From an uncultured Bacteroidia bacterium (lineage in GTDB: Bacteria > Bacteroidota > Bacteroidia > Bacteroidales > UBA932): a stretch of DNA of 64,000 bases. The notes beneath the pieces were generated by a model. The model was given only the letters and a program-made list of their open reading frames with translations, did not search any database and had not been told where the DNA came from. This document shows positions 44,437 to 54,910 of the stretch, piece after piece (the stretch's first letter is position 1; each line of letters begins with the position of its first letter). Both the position numbers and the translations under genes were made by a program. The stretch lies in NCBI GenBank assembly GCA_902788095.1, contig CADAIT010000012.1:1-64000 (forward strand), written 5' to 3'.

Positions 44437-44478
44437 AAAAAAAGTTGCGGCCCCCGAAAGAGGGTCGCAACTTTTTTG
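44437..44478. terminator. bidirectional terminator between phoH and ppdK
   Basis: AAAAAAAGTTGCG (44437-44449) pairs with CGCAACTTTTTT (44466-44477) around a GC-rich loop; A- and T-runs flank both sides, so it can act for ppdK (minus) and as a back-up for phoH. Confidence 0.75.
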
Positions 44479-44493
44479 CTGTAGCGCAACGCC

Positions 44494-47220
<2,727 letters not shown>

Positions 47221-47243
47221 AAGAAATATAATTAGGTTTTAAA

Positions 47244-47273
47244 GTATATTTGCGCGTAAACGTGCAAATATAC
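47244..47273. promoter_or_regulatory. 30-bp palindrome carrying divergent -7 boxes upstream of ppdK
   Basis: GTATATTTGC (47244-47253), GCGTAAACGT, GCAAATATAC (47264-47273). Each arm contains TATATTTG, so the same palindrome places a -7 box on both strands. On the minus strand it is the ppdK promoter; the plus-strand box has no obvious gene directly after it. It could be an operator. Confidence 0.55.
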
Positions 47274-47406
47274 AATTTTTTAGCAAAAAAGAGAAATGAT
47301 TGTTACACCCGGCGGCAATGTTTTGGCGTAAACGATTGAACCTTAGCCCGTTAATCTTACATTTTCGTAAATAAAATAATTTATTTATTGAAAACTGTAA
47401 GAAAAA

Positions 47407-47437
47407 TTTGTTTTTTGGATAAAAGATTGTAACTTTG
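47407..47437 (+). promoter_or_regulatory. promoter of the small-RNA candidate
   Basis: TTTG (47407-47410), exactly 19 nt, TAACTTTG (47430-47437); a full consensus match with no protein gene downstream on the plus strand. Confidence 0.7.
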
Positions 47438-47439
47438 CT

Positions 47440-47528
47440 CTTGGACATCGAAGTCATTCATGTCCATTTGTTAAGTTCGTTTTATATACCAGAGCGGCAC
47501 CCTTGGGGAGGGGTGCCGTTCACTTTTT
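47440..47528 (+). ncRNA. candidate small RNA, about 90 nt
   Basis: Bounded by a consensus promoter at 47407-47437 and an intrinsic terminator: stem AGCGGCACCC/GGGTGCCGTT (47493-47520) followed by CACTTTTT. A first hairpin TGGACAT/ATGTCCA (47442-47448 with 47460-47466) lies at its 5' end. No ORF of useful length is inside. It lies in the 417-nt gap between ppdK and tlpA, both on the opposite strand, so the promoter serves neither. Targets unknown; I do not recognise a known family. Confidence 0.5.
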
Positions 47529-47653
47529 GTGGCTCCAAGATTCTCACAAACCGGTCTTTCAGGGGCGATTGTCTGGTGGCCGGTGCGGTTTGTTCAGCGC
47601 CCGGATGGAACAGCCGGCCCCAAGGAAACCGCTCCCGGGCACCGCACAGCGGG

Positions 47654-48163
47654 TTACTTCAGCCGGGCGGCGACTTTGGAGAAGACTACGGTGGCCAGCT
47701 GGATTTTGCCGTCCGGGCCGATGAGATAGGTGGCGGGAATCCACTGCACATGATAGGCGGAGCCGACGGTGGATTCTTTTTTGCCGGAACTGTCGAAAAG
47801 CTGTACGCCGCCGAGGTCATTTTCACGAACGTATGACTCGAACGCCTCAAACTTGCGGTCGAAGGAGACGGATACGAAAACCACCTTCTCCGGGTCCAGA
47901 GAACGCTGCAGGGCCTTGATTTCCGGCACTTCCGCACGACAGTCCGGGCACCAGGACGCCCAGAAATGCAGTACGACCTGTCTGCCGCGGAAATCTTGCA
48001 GCGAAACCTCGCGGCCATAGATATCTTTCAGGCTAAAGTCCGGAGCGGCCGTACCCTCCTTCAGCAGGTCTTTTCCGTACATTGCATCCGGATCTCCATC
48101 CTGCTGGGCATAGGCCGCTGCACCCACCAGGAGCGCGGCCAAAAGAGCGAAAATTCTTTTCAT
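47654..48163 (-). CDS. TlpA-like periplasmic thioredoxin
   Basis: 169 residues; signal peptide ends AAAYAQ (about 20). Single AhpC/TSA-thioredoxin fold: GTAAPDFSLKDIYGREVSL, then VVLHFWASWCPDCRAEVPEI with the redox CPDC centre (about residue 72), and WIPATYLIGPDGKI with the cis-proline. Reduces or oxidises periplasmic disulfides or haem-protein cysteines. The start overlaps the stop of the galactanase gene upstream by 1 nt, so they share a transcript. Confidence 0.88.
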   Translation of the reverse strand: MKRIFALLAALLVGAAAYAQQDGDPDAMYGKDLLKEGTAAPDFSLKDIYGREVSLQDFRGRQVVLHFWASWCPDCRAEVPEIKALQRSLDPEKVVFVSVSFDRKFEAFESYVRENDLGGVQLFDSSGKKESTVGSAYHVQWIPATYLIGPDGKIQLATVVFSKVAARLK

Positions 48164-49254
48164 TATTTAAACAAATCGATGACTCCCGTAGATTTTCCAT
48201 CGGCAAAGGCGCCATAATCATAGCCGTTGCGTCCGTGCTCCGCCTCCGGTTCCCAATAGAAAACGCCCTTGAACCAATCAAAATCCTTCACGCTGTCAAG
48301 CACATATTTCAGGGCGGCCTTTGACATATCCGGCTTGCTGGCAGGCATGCCGAATTCCACCAGCATAACCGGCTTTTTATAATCCGAGTACAGCTGCCGG
48401 AAATTGGAAACGGCGGACTTACAGGCTGCGTTCCAGTCGGGGTAAGCCTTCTTTTTATCGTCCCAATACGAAGGGTACAGCGACAGGCCAATCATGTCGA
48501 ACTTGGCGCCGCCTTTGTCGATAAGCGTGTAAAACCACTGATTTTCATCCAGATTCTGCGCGTTGCTGTGGTGCGAAATGACCAGGGCGTCCGGATAAAC
48601 GGACTTGACGGCATCGTACCCGGCATTGGCCAGTTTGACAAAGCCGGAGACGTCGGTTTTGGACACCTCTCCCACGGGTTTGCACATGCCCGTATTGGTT
48701 TCATTGCCCACCTGCACCCAGGCGACGTCCACCCGGGCATCCTTCAGCGCCTGCAGGACATCCTTGGTATGCGCGGCAAGTGCGCCGGCCATCTCATCCG
48801 CATTCATGTTTTTCCAGGCTGCGGGAGGATTCTGCTTGCTCGGATCCGCCCAGTTGTCCGAATAGTGGAAGTCTATCATGACGGCCAGGCCGAGAGACTG
48901 GGCCCGCTTTGCCTTCACAAGGACATCGGCCTTGTTGCACCAGCCCTCCGTCGGATTCACCCAGACGCGATAACGTACGGCATTGGCGCCCAGCTCTTTC
49001 ATGAGCGCGGTGCATTCCGTCTCCGTGCCGGAAGACGTATAGAACTTGTAGTTTTTCTTTTCCATCTCGGTCACCCAGCTGATATCCGCGCCCTTGGCAA
49101 AGGACGGGACCGCGACGACAGGCTCTTCCGGCGCAGGAGGCTCAGGCACAGGCGTTTCCGGCGTAGGACCGGGATTGACAGGGTCTTCCTCCTTTGCGGC
49201 AGGTCCACAGGCAAAAAAGGCGAACAGGGCCGCCAAAAGTGCAATTTTCTTCAT
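48163..49254 (-). CDS. GH53 arabinogalactan endo-beta-1,4-galactanase, lipoprotein
   Basis: 363 residues; lipobox FFACGPAA (Cys16), then a Pro/Glu-rich linker (to ~45). The (beta/alpha)8 domain starts at GADISWVTEMEK; WVNPTEGWCNKAD, VMIDFHYSDNWADPSKQ, the acid/base VQVGNETNTGM (about residue 185) and the nucleophile MLVEFGMPA (about 300) match GH53. Splits beta-1,4-galactan side chains of pectin; the lipid anchor suggests surface or periplasmic use. No SusC/SusD pair is in the window, so it is not part of a full polysaccharide utilisation locus here. Directly upstream of tlpA. Confidence 0.88.
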   Translation of the reverse strand: MKKIALLAALFAFFACGPAAKEEDPVNPGPTPETPVPEPPAPEEPVVAVPSFAKGADISWVTEMEKKNYKFYTSSGTETECTALMKELGANAVRYRVWVNPTEGWCNKADVLVKAKRAQSLGLAVMIDFHYSDNWADPSKQNPPAAWKNMNADEMAGALAAHTKDVLQALKDARVDVAWVQVGNETNTGMCKPVGEVSKTDVSGFVKLANAGYDAVKSVYPDALVISHHSNAQNLDENQWFYTLIDKGGAKFDMIGLSLYPSYWDDKKKAYPDWNAACKSAVSNFRQLYSDYKKPVMLVEFGMPASKPDMSKAALKYVLDSVKDFDWFKGVFYWEPEAEHGRNGYDYGAFADGKSTGVIDLFK

Positions 49255-49294
49255 GGCGGCAAGTTAACGATTTTTGCGGGAAAAACAAAGGACG

Positions 49295-49942
49295 TCAGCG
49301 GTAAAGTTCCCGCAATACGGCGAGCGAACGCACCTGGACAGCCGATTCGGTATGATAGGAAAGGTACTGCAACAAACTGTCACAAAGGGCGTTTCGCGAA
49401 GCGCCCGTCAGCGGGACAAGCATGGATTCGCTGAAGCTTGCCTGCAGGAAAGGCTTGAGGTCCTGCAAATGTTCGCGGGCAAACGGGGCGATGTCGTCAA
49501 AGGTCGGCCGAAAACCCAACGCGCCCGCCAGCTCCAGCAGAAAGCGGATGTGGAAGTTGGCATAATCGGCCTCCAGCGCGTTGAGCGTCAGGATGGAGCC
49601 TACGCACCATTCGTACAGTCCTTCCTCGAAAATGCCCTCACGGACGGTGCGGAACAGCACCTCCGACAAGAAAAGCGTCATGGTGTTTTTGTGCAGGTTG
49701 CCCCGGATACCCGGCAGACCGTCCTTCAGCAGGATATTTTTAAGGCCCCACAGCTGCGACTTGGGGTTTTCGACCACATCGGCCTCCAGGATATTCAGCG
49801 GAAGAAAGAGCGCCATGGCCGACTTCTTCCCGGGCCGAACCATGAACCCGCGCCGGCCATACTCCCGCGAAAGGGTGTGGACCACAAGCGCGTTCTCCCC
49901 CACCTTGGTGGTGGCCAGCACTATAAGCTCGATGGTGTTCAC
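49295..49942 (-). CDS. recO: DNA repair protein RecO
   Basis: 215 residues, slightly shorter than the usual 230-250. N-terminal OB-fold: IVLATTKVGENALVVHTLSREYG then FMVRPGKKS; helical C-terminal domain with FHIRFLLELAGALGFRP (about 145), the family's most conserved part. The zinc-binding cysteines found in some RecO proteins are absent. RecO loads RecA on SSB-coated single strands with RecR. The start overlaps the end of rdgB by 4 nt. Confidence 0.9.
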   Translation of the reverse strand: MNTIELIVLATTKVGENALVVHTLSREYGRRGFMVRPGKKSAMALFLPLNILEADVVENPKSQLWGLKNILLKDGLPGIRGNLHKNTMTLFLSEVLFRTVREGIFEEGLYEWCVGSILTLNALEADYANFHIRFLLELAGALGFRPTFDDIAPFAREHLQDLKPFLQASFSESMLVPLTGASRNALCDSLLQYLSYHTESAVQVRSLAVLRELYR

Positions 49943-50559
49943 TTCTTCAGGAACTCCGCCATGGCGTGAAGGGCCTTGCTGCGGTGCGAAATGGTGTTTT
50001 TCACTTTATCGCCCAGCTCCGCGTTGGTCTGGGCATAGCCGTCCGGAATAAAGATGGGGTCATAACCGAAACCACCGTTTCCGCGGCGTTCCCTGCCGAT
50101 ACGCCCCTCCATGACACCGTCGAAAAAGTGGTGCACGCCGCCCACGATGAGCGTCACGCAGGTGCGGAAGCGGGCCCTGCGGCCGGCCTTCGCCGTAGAG
50201 ATGCCGTTGGTGCGGGCCATGGCGGCCTCTTTCTCACGACGCGCCATCTCGCACAGGAGTTTGTCCATGTTGGCATTGGAATCGCGCTCCGGGCCGGCGT
50301 AACGGGCCGTTTCCACGCCCGGGGCTCCGCCCAGGATATCGACCTCCAGACCGGAATCGTCGGCAAAACAGTCCAGGCCGGTCTTTTTGTAAATATAATC
50401 TGCTTTTTGCTGGGAATTGGCACGCAACGTGGTGCCCGTTTCCGGAATTTCTTCGGTGATACCTACTTCGGCGGGGGTAACGAGCTCAAATCCCTCGCCC
50501 AGAATGGCGGCCGCTTCCTGTAATTTGCCAGGATTGCCCGTTGCAAACACAATCTTCAT
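49939..50559 (-). CDS. rdgB: non-canonical purine NTP pyrophosphatase (RdgB/HAM1)
   Basis: 206 residues. FATGNPGKLQE at the N-terminus, CFADDSGLEVDIL GG-type motif (about 67-80), GAPGVETARYAGP, and C-terminal GFGYDPIFIPDG then HRSKAL match the family. Hydrolyses ITP, dITP and XTP to monophosphates, keeping them out of DNA. A stretch MARTNGISTAKAGRRARFRT around residue 115 is longer and more basic than in most relatives. Its -7 box TACCTTTG (minus, 50589-50582) overlaps the divergent promoter of the S41 protease gene. Confidence 0.93.
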   Translation of the reverse strand: MKIVFATGNPGKLQEAAAILGEGFELVTPAEVGITEEIPETGTTLRANSQQKADYIYKKTGLDCFADDSGLEVDILGGAPGVETARYAGPERDSNANMDKLLCEMARREKEAAMARTNGISTAKAGRRARFRTCVTLIVGGVHHFFDGVMEGRIGRERRGNGGFGYDPIFIPDGYAQTNAELGDKVKNTISHRSKALHAMAEFLKK

Positions 50560-50581
50560 ATTACATACCCATTAACCACTG

Positions 50582-50610
50582 CAAAGGTAACATATTTTTT
50601 GTTAACTTTG
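50582..50610. promoter_or_regulatory. overlapping divergent -7 boxes for rdgB and the S41 protease gene
   Basis: TACCTTTG on the minus strand (50589-50582) and TAACTTTG on the plus strand (50603-50610) lie 13 bp apart. The plus box ends 7 nt before the protease ATG, so that transcript is nearly leaderless. -33 elements are weak on both. Confidence 0.5.
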
Positions 50611-50617
50611 CCCCGTC

Positions 50618-52243
50618 ATGAAACGAATCATACTGTTTGTGGCCGCCGTTGCGGCCTTTTCGCTGGGCGCCAATGCGCAATCCAAGGACTTCTCCCTGGG
50701 GAAATGGGTAGAGGTAAACAACGCCATACTGAAGGAACTGAACCGCTCGTATGTGGACTCACTGCAGATAAGCCGCATCGAACGGGCGGGCATCGACGCC
50801 ATGCTGGAAGCGCTGGATCCGTACACCATCTATGTGCCGGAAGAAGAGCAGGAGGACTTCCAGATGATGCTCAACAGCGCCTACGGTGGCGTGGGTGCCA
50901 TCATCTACAAGCCCGATGTCCAGGGCAACGTCATCATCAACGAGCCCTATGAAGGCTCCCCCGCCGCCCTGGCGGGTCTGCGCTGCGGCGACGAAGTGGA
51001 AGCTATCGACGGGATATCCACCCACGGCCTCACCAGCGCCGAAAGCAGCGAAAAAATGCGCGGCAAGCCGGGCACGACCGTCGTGCTCACAGTCAAGAAG
51101 TTACGCGCCGGCGCAAACTGGAAGGCCGGCGATGTGCTAGAGGTTCCGGTGGTGCGCAAACGCATCGTCCTGCCGTCCATGGAATACGCCGGCATGCTCA
51201 ACGAGGCCGATGGCTACATCTACCTGAGCAAATTCACGGAAGGCGTAGGACAAGACATCCGAGATGCCTATAAAAAACTGAAAACCAAAGGGATGCAACG
51301 CCTGGTTCTGGACCTGCGCGGCAACGGCGGCGGCATTATGGGCGAGGCTGTGAACATTGTGTCGCTGTTCATCCCCAAAGGTTCAGTGGTGGTAAGCGCC
51401 AAGGGCAAGGCTGCCCAGGAGCAGGTGTACAAGACCACCACGGACCCCATCGACACGGACATCCCGATTGTTGTCCTGGTTGACAATGCATCGGCATCGG
51501 CATCGGAAATTGTCTCCGGCGCCCTGCAGGACTACGACCGCGCCACCATTGTGGGCACCCGCACGTACGGAAAAGGCCTGGTGCAGAGCATCCGTCCCCT
51601 GCCCTACGACGGCCAGCTCAAGCTCACCACCGCCAAATATTATACGCCTTCGGGCCGATGCGTGCAGGCCATAGACTACTCCCGCCGCAACGCAGACGGT
51701 TCGGTAGGACACATGCCCGACTCGCTCACCCACACTTTTACCACCGCCCACGGACGCACGGTGCGCGACGGCGGCGGCATTACGCCGGATTTCATCGTCA
51801 AGGCGCACAAGTATTCCCGCCTCACCTATTCGCTGGTTTACAGTGGCCTTATCGAGCAGTATGCCCTGGAATACGTGCGTGCCCATGAGAGCATCCCCGC
51901 ATTGGAGGATTTCCATTACACTGATTACGAGGAGTTTATTGCTTTTGCGAAGGACAAGAAGTTCGACTACCGCTCGTCGGCCCGGGCCCTCTTTGACGAG
52001 ATGAAGAAATCGCTGGAGGAAGACGGGCTCACGGAAGCGCTGTCCGACGAACTGGGCGCCCTGCAGAAGTCTCTGGAGATGGATAAAGAAACCTTCCTGC
52101 GCCTGAAGAAGGACGAGATTGTACCGTTCATCGAAGAGGAGATTGCCGTGCGCTATTATTTCCAGGAAGCCGGCATCCAGGTGCGTCTCCGCCACGACGA
52201 CCAGCTCCACGAAGCCCTGAAGCAACCCGCCATCAGCTGGTAG
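50618..52243 (+). CDS. S41 family C-terminal processing peptidase
   Basis: 541 residues. Signal peptide to LGANAQ (about 21). PDZ domain about 85-185 (GGVGAIIYKPDVQGN, GSPAALAGLRCGDEV), then the S41 catalytic fold: FTEGVGQDIRDAYKK, LDLRGNGGGIMGEAV and VDNASASASEIVSGAL with the catalytic serine (about 294), TYGKGLVQS with the lysine. The C-terminal ~130 residues are helical and charged (TEALSDELGALQKSLEM). Periplasmic Tsp/CtpA-type protease that degrades or trims envelope proteins. Its downstream gap holds a 19-bp repeat and the left REP array. Confidence 0.92.
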   Translation: MKRIILFVAAVAAFSLGANAQSKDFSLGKWVEVNNAILKELNRSYVDSLQISRIERAGIDAMLEALDPYTIYVPEEEQEDFQMMLNSAYGGVGAIIYKPDVQGNVIINEPYEGSPAALAGLRCGDEVEAIDGISTHGLTSAESSEKMRGKPGTTVVLTVKKLRAGANWKAGDVLEVPVVRKRIVLPSMEYAGMLNEADGYIYLSKFTEGVGQDIRDAYKKLKTKGMQRLVLDLRGNGGGIMGEAVNIVSLFIPKGSVVVSAKGKAAQEQVYKTTTDPIDTDIPIVVLVDNASASASEIVSGALQDYDRATIVGTRTYGKGLVQSIRPLPYDGQLKLTTAKYYTPSGRCVQAIDYSRRNADGSVGHMPDSLTHTFTTAHGRTVRDGGGITPDFIVKAHKYSRLTYSLVYSGLIEQYALEYVRAHESIPALEDFHYTDYEEFIAFAKDKKFDYRSSARALFDEMKKSLEEDGLTEALSDELGALQKSLEMDKETFLRLKKDEIVPFIEEEIAVRYYFQEAGIQVRLRHDDQLHEALKQPAISW

Positions 52244-52255
52244 GCCGGGTAGGGC

Positions 52256-52375
52256 CGAATGGGCGAGGTCTGGGCTGAATTGCCGAGGTCCGGGTCGAAT
52301 TGCCCAGGGCTGGCCGAATTGCCCAGGTCTGGCCGAATTGCCCAGGTCTGGCTGAATTGCCCAGGTCCGGCCGTA
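52256..52375 (+). repeat. 19-bp tandem repeat, about six copies
   Basis: The unit TGGCCGAATTGCCCAGGTC recurs with period 19 (for example GCCCAGGTC at 52321, 52340 and 52359) with decaying copies to the left. It starts 12 nt after the S41 stop and abuts the REP array. No gene. Confidence 0.75.
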
Positions 52376-52417
52376 GTCGTGCAGGCTATGTTTCCGGCCG
52401 AAGGAGGCGATTCTCCG

Positions 52418-52930
52418 GCCGCGATTGCACAAAATCGACCTTCTGCGGTACTCCAGTTGCAAACGCGGCAAGCATTCCGGCCGAAGGAGGTGTTTCTCCG
52501 GCCGCGATTGCATGAATTCTGCGTTCTGCGACACTCCAGATGCAAACGCGGCAAGCTTTCACACCAGAGCATACAGCGTGAGCCGTCGCGGCGAGGTGTT
52601 CTCCCGGCCGCGATTGCACGAAATCGGCCTTTGCGGCACTCCAGCTGCAAACGCGGCAAGCATTCCGGCCAAAAGGGGCGTTCTCCCAGCCGCGATTGCA
52701 CAAAATCGGCGTTCTACAGCATTCCAGCTGCAAACGCGGCAAGCTTTCACACCAGAGCATACAACGTGAGCCGTCGCGGCGAGGTGTTCTCCCGGCCGCG
52801 ATTGCACAAAACCAGCCTTCTGCGGCACTCCAGCTGCAAACGCGGCAAGCATTCGGGCGGAAAGGGGCGTTCTCCCAGCCGCGATTGCATGAAATCGGCC
52901 TTCTGCAGCACTCCAGCTGCAAACGAGGCA
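52418..52930 (+). repeat. left REP array: six 83-bp-type palindromic units
   Basis: Cores start at 52418, 52501, 52607, 52689, 52795 and 52878 (steps 83, 106, 82, 106, 83). Each core has GCCGCGATTGCA, a ~28-nt centre and TGCAAACGCGGC (about 52 bp). The 106-bp steps carry a 23-bp longer linker with ACACCAGAGCATACA and GTGAGCCGTCGCGGC. All units lie in the + direction between the converging S41 and J-domain genes. No protein gene; long ORFs on either strand are by-products of the repeat. Confidence 0.88.
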
Positions 52931-53050
52931 AGCAGAACAGAGCCAGAACAGAACAGAACAGAGCGGGGCGCGGCAGAACGCGGAAAAACGCGATGAAGCG
53001 CAGCGCGGCAGAACGCGGCAGAACGCGGAAAAACGCGATGAAGCGCAGCG
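52930..53050 (+). repeat. decayed AGAACAG and 45-bp tandem repeats
   Basis: AGAACAG-type short repeats (52932-52962) are followed by two 45-bp copies (from 52973 and 53018) of GCAGAACGCGGAAAAACGCG plus GATGAAGCGCAGCGC. They fill the gap to the J-domain gene's stop. No gene is visible. Confidence 0.65.
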
Positions 53051-53064
53051 CAACAGGCCGCAAG

Positions 53065-53817
53065 CTACAGACCGCGCTCCCGTTTGATGGTCTCGTAGGC
53101 CTCCTGGACCTGGCGGAACTTCTCCGCCGCGGCCTTTTGGACATCCGGTCCCAGCGTAGCCACCTTGTCCGGGTGGTTTTTCATGGCCATGCGACGATAG
53201 GCCGCACGAATCTCGTCGTTGCTGGCCGAGGGAGAAACCTCCAGCACGGCATAGGCCGATTCCGCGCCTTTATAGAACATGGCGATGACGGAATTCACGT
53301 CGGAGCCGGAGAGCCGAATCACCGTCCCAATGGCTTCCAACACGCTTTTCTCCGATTGGGAGAACGTTCCGTCGGCGGTAGCAATCTGGACCAGATAGTG
53401 AAACAGCTGCAGCCGCTGGGAGTAGTTCATGTTGGCGGCAATCTGGTCACCGACCTGATAGATATTCACGTTCTGGGCATTCAGGCGCTCCAGCATCGGC
53501 ATGGCCTGTCTGGCGGCATCTTCCCCGAAATTCCGACGGAAAAAGTCCCGTACGCAATTCATCTCCGCCGGGTGGATTCTGCCATCGGCCTTGATAATTG
53601 CCGATGAAAGCACCAGCAAGCTCACAAAAAAGCTGTTCCGCTGCTCGGTGGCCGTGTAGTTGCGCGTGCTGCCGGCAGGGGCCTCGCCGCCCGGAAGCTG
53701 GCGGGACATGTCGATGTACTGTTCAATTGCGCTTCCCAGCAGATATCCGATGAGGCCGCCCAGAGGGCCGAAGTAGGCCCATCCCAGAACGCCCGTTATC
53801 CATTTTGTTACTCCCAT
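53065..53817 (-). CDS. TerB-J-domain co-chaperone (DjlA-like)
   Basis: 250 residues. An N-terminal Gly/aromatic stretch (ITGVLGWAYFGPLGGLIGYL, about 7-27) is a glycine-zipper membrane segment; then a TerB-type helical domain (LLVLSSAIIKADGRIHPAEM to VLEAIGTVIRLSG, about 65-165); then a C-terminal J domain (SAYAVLEVSPSASNDEIRAA, HPDK motif, AYETIKRERG). This is the DjlA arrangement. It recruits DnaK to the membrane. Divergent from the RAYT gene; both flanking convergent gaps carry REP arrays. Confidence 0.88.
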   Translation of the reverse strand: MGVTKWITGVLGWAYFGPLGGLIGYLLGSAIEQYIDMSRQLPGGEAPAGSTRNYTATEQRNSFFVSLLVLSSAIIKADGRIHPAEMNCVRDFFRRNFGEDAARQAMPMLERLNAQNVNIYQVGDQIAANMNYSQRLQLFHYLVQIATADGTFSQSEKSVLEAIGTVIRLSGSDVNSVIAMFYKGAESAYAVLEVSPSASNDEIRAAYRRMAMKNHPDKVATLGPDVQKAAAEKFRQVQEAYETIKRERGL

Positions 53818-53891
53818 TTCTCAAGTGTTGTGTTTCCCGCCCTACATCAAAAGTCAGTCCATTCCACGAAAAACTGACAAAATGGCGCAGG

Positions 53892-53951
53892 CCAAATCGG
53901 TTGAAACAGAAAAAAAACATGTGAAACAACACTTTTTTTCAACCGATTCTT
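53892..53951 (+). promoter_or_regulatory. long inverted repeat upstream of the RAYT gene
   Basis: CCAAATCGGTTGAAA (53892-53906) and TTTCAACCGATTCTTGG (53937-53953) form a 12-bp perfect stem (AATCGGTTGAAA) extended by CCA/TGG around a ~30-nt loop. It lies 32 nt before the RAYT ATG and upstream of the divergent J-domain gene. No consensus -7 box is nearby. It could be an operator, an attenuator or a transposase recognition palindrome. Confidence 0.55.
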
Positions 53952-53984
53952 GGTTCTACGCCTTCGCGGACGTATCTTGCAGGC

Positions 53985-54902
53985 ATGAAAGAATCGTATC
54001 ACCTATGTTTCACCTCGCACGACGAGGTCATGTTCAGGGACGCGGAAGACCACGGAATGTTCCTGAACATCCTCGCGCTGCGCGGGTTTTCGACGGAAAC
54101 GGAAGTGGAATGCGAGGCGGAGATGTCCACCCACGTGCACATAAATACACTTACAGCACAACCCGGCCGATTTGCCGGACAGGTTCGCATGTCCTACACC
54201 AAGTGGTTCAACGCCAAATATGGACGGGAAGGGCGCTTCGGGGAAAAATACACTTTTATCTCCAAGGTGGATGGTTTTTACCATCAGCTGGTGGTATTCA
54301 ATTATATTTTACGAAACGGGCTGCACCATTGTGCCGCCGCCACCGCTTTGGGCTATCCGTATTGCTCTGTCCGTGAGCAGTTTGCCTTCGATTTGGGCAT
54401 GGAGAAAGAACTTGCCGCCAACTGGAGCAGGCAGGAGATGGCCAGTTTCCTGCCACGTTATGCCGAGTTTCCGGACGAGTACCAGATGACCGCCTCCGGC
54501 ATCTTTCTCCGGCATTCTTTCATGGAAATCCGGAAAGTGGAACAGTACTATGTCACTCCGCGCAACTATTTGTACCAAATGAACCGGCTTACGGACGAGA
54601 GCTGGACCACCGAGCAACAGCAGGACCGGACAGGACCTCCCATTACTTTGCGGGATGTGGAGCAGGCCGATGAAAAAACCATTGCGCAACTGTTGAAGAA
54701 TGAGTCCGGGCGCAACTACAAGCACGGGCGCATGCAAGACCTGGATGTGTGCCGACTCATAGACCGGGACATCCTCCCCGGATATGGCGTGCAGTCTGTT
54801 TATCAGCTTTCCGCCACCCAAAAGCAGCACATTGCCCGACAGCTCCTGTACGATTTCCACCTTCCGGAGTACCAGATTCGCCGCTGCCTGGTCATGGGTT
54901 AA
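53985..54902 (+). CDS. REP-associated tyrosine transposase (RAYT, IS200-like Y1 fold)
   Basis: 305 residues. The Y1/HUH fold is shown by STHVHINTL (HVH at residues 50-52), the stretch SYTKWFNAKYGREGRFGEKY (70-89; typical RAYT block FNxKYGRxGxLFxxRF), and VFNYILRNGLHH with the probable nucleophile Tyr107 (equivalent to YIHxNPVRAG). The C-terminal ~130 residues are a helical domain ending LYDFHLPEYQIRRCLVMG, resembling a winged or HTH part of Bacteroidota members. RAYTs nick single-stranded palindromes and spread REP sequences. No insertion-sequence ends flank the gene; instead it sits between REP arrays (52.4-52.95 and 54.9-56.5 kb), the second beginning about 10 nt after its stop. Confidence 0.85.
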   Translation: MKESYHLCFTSHDEVMFRDAEDHGMFLNILALRGFSTETEVECEAEMSTHVHINTLTAQPGRFAGQVRMSYTKWFNAKYGREGRFGEKYTFISKVDGFYHQLVVFNYILRNGLHHCAAATALGYPYCSVREQFAFDLGMEKELAANWSRQEMASFLPRYAEFPDEYQMTASGIFLRHSFMEIRKVEQYYVTPRNYLYQMNRLTDESWTTEQQQDRTGPPITLRDVEQADEKTIAQLLKNESGRNYKHGRMQDLDVCRLIDRDILPGYGVQSVYQLSATQKQHIARQLLYDFHLPEYQIRRCLVMG

Positions 54903-54910
54903 AAGGAGTG

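Noticed and set aside
47244-47273. Divergent promoter for a plus-strand gene next to ppdK
   Set aside because: No plus-strand gene follows; the small-RNA candidate has its own better promoter at 47407-47437.
53985-54902. Complete IS200/IS605 insertion sequence
   Set aside because: No TnpB and no typical left and right end hairpins flank it; the RAYT-type block and the surrounding REP arrays fit a single-copy RAYT better.
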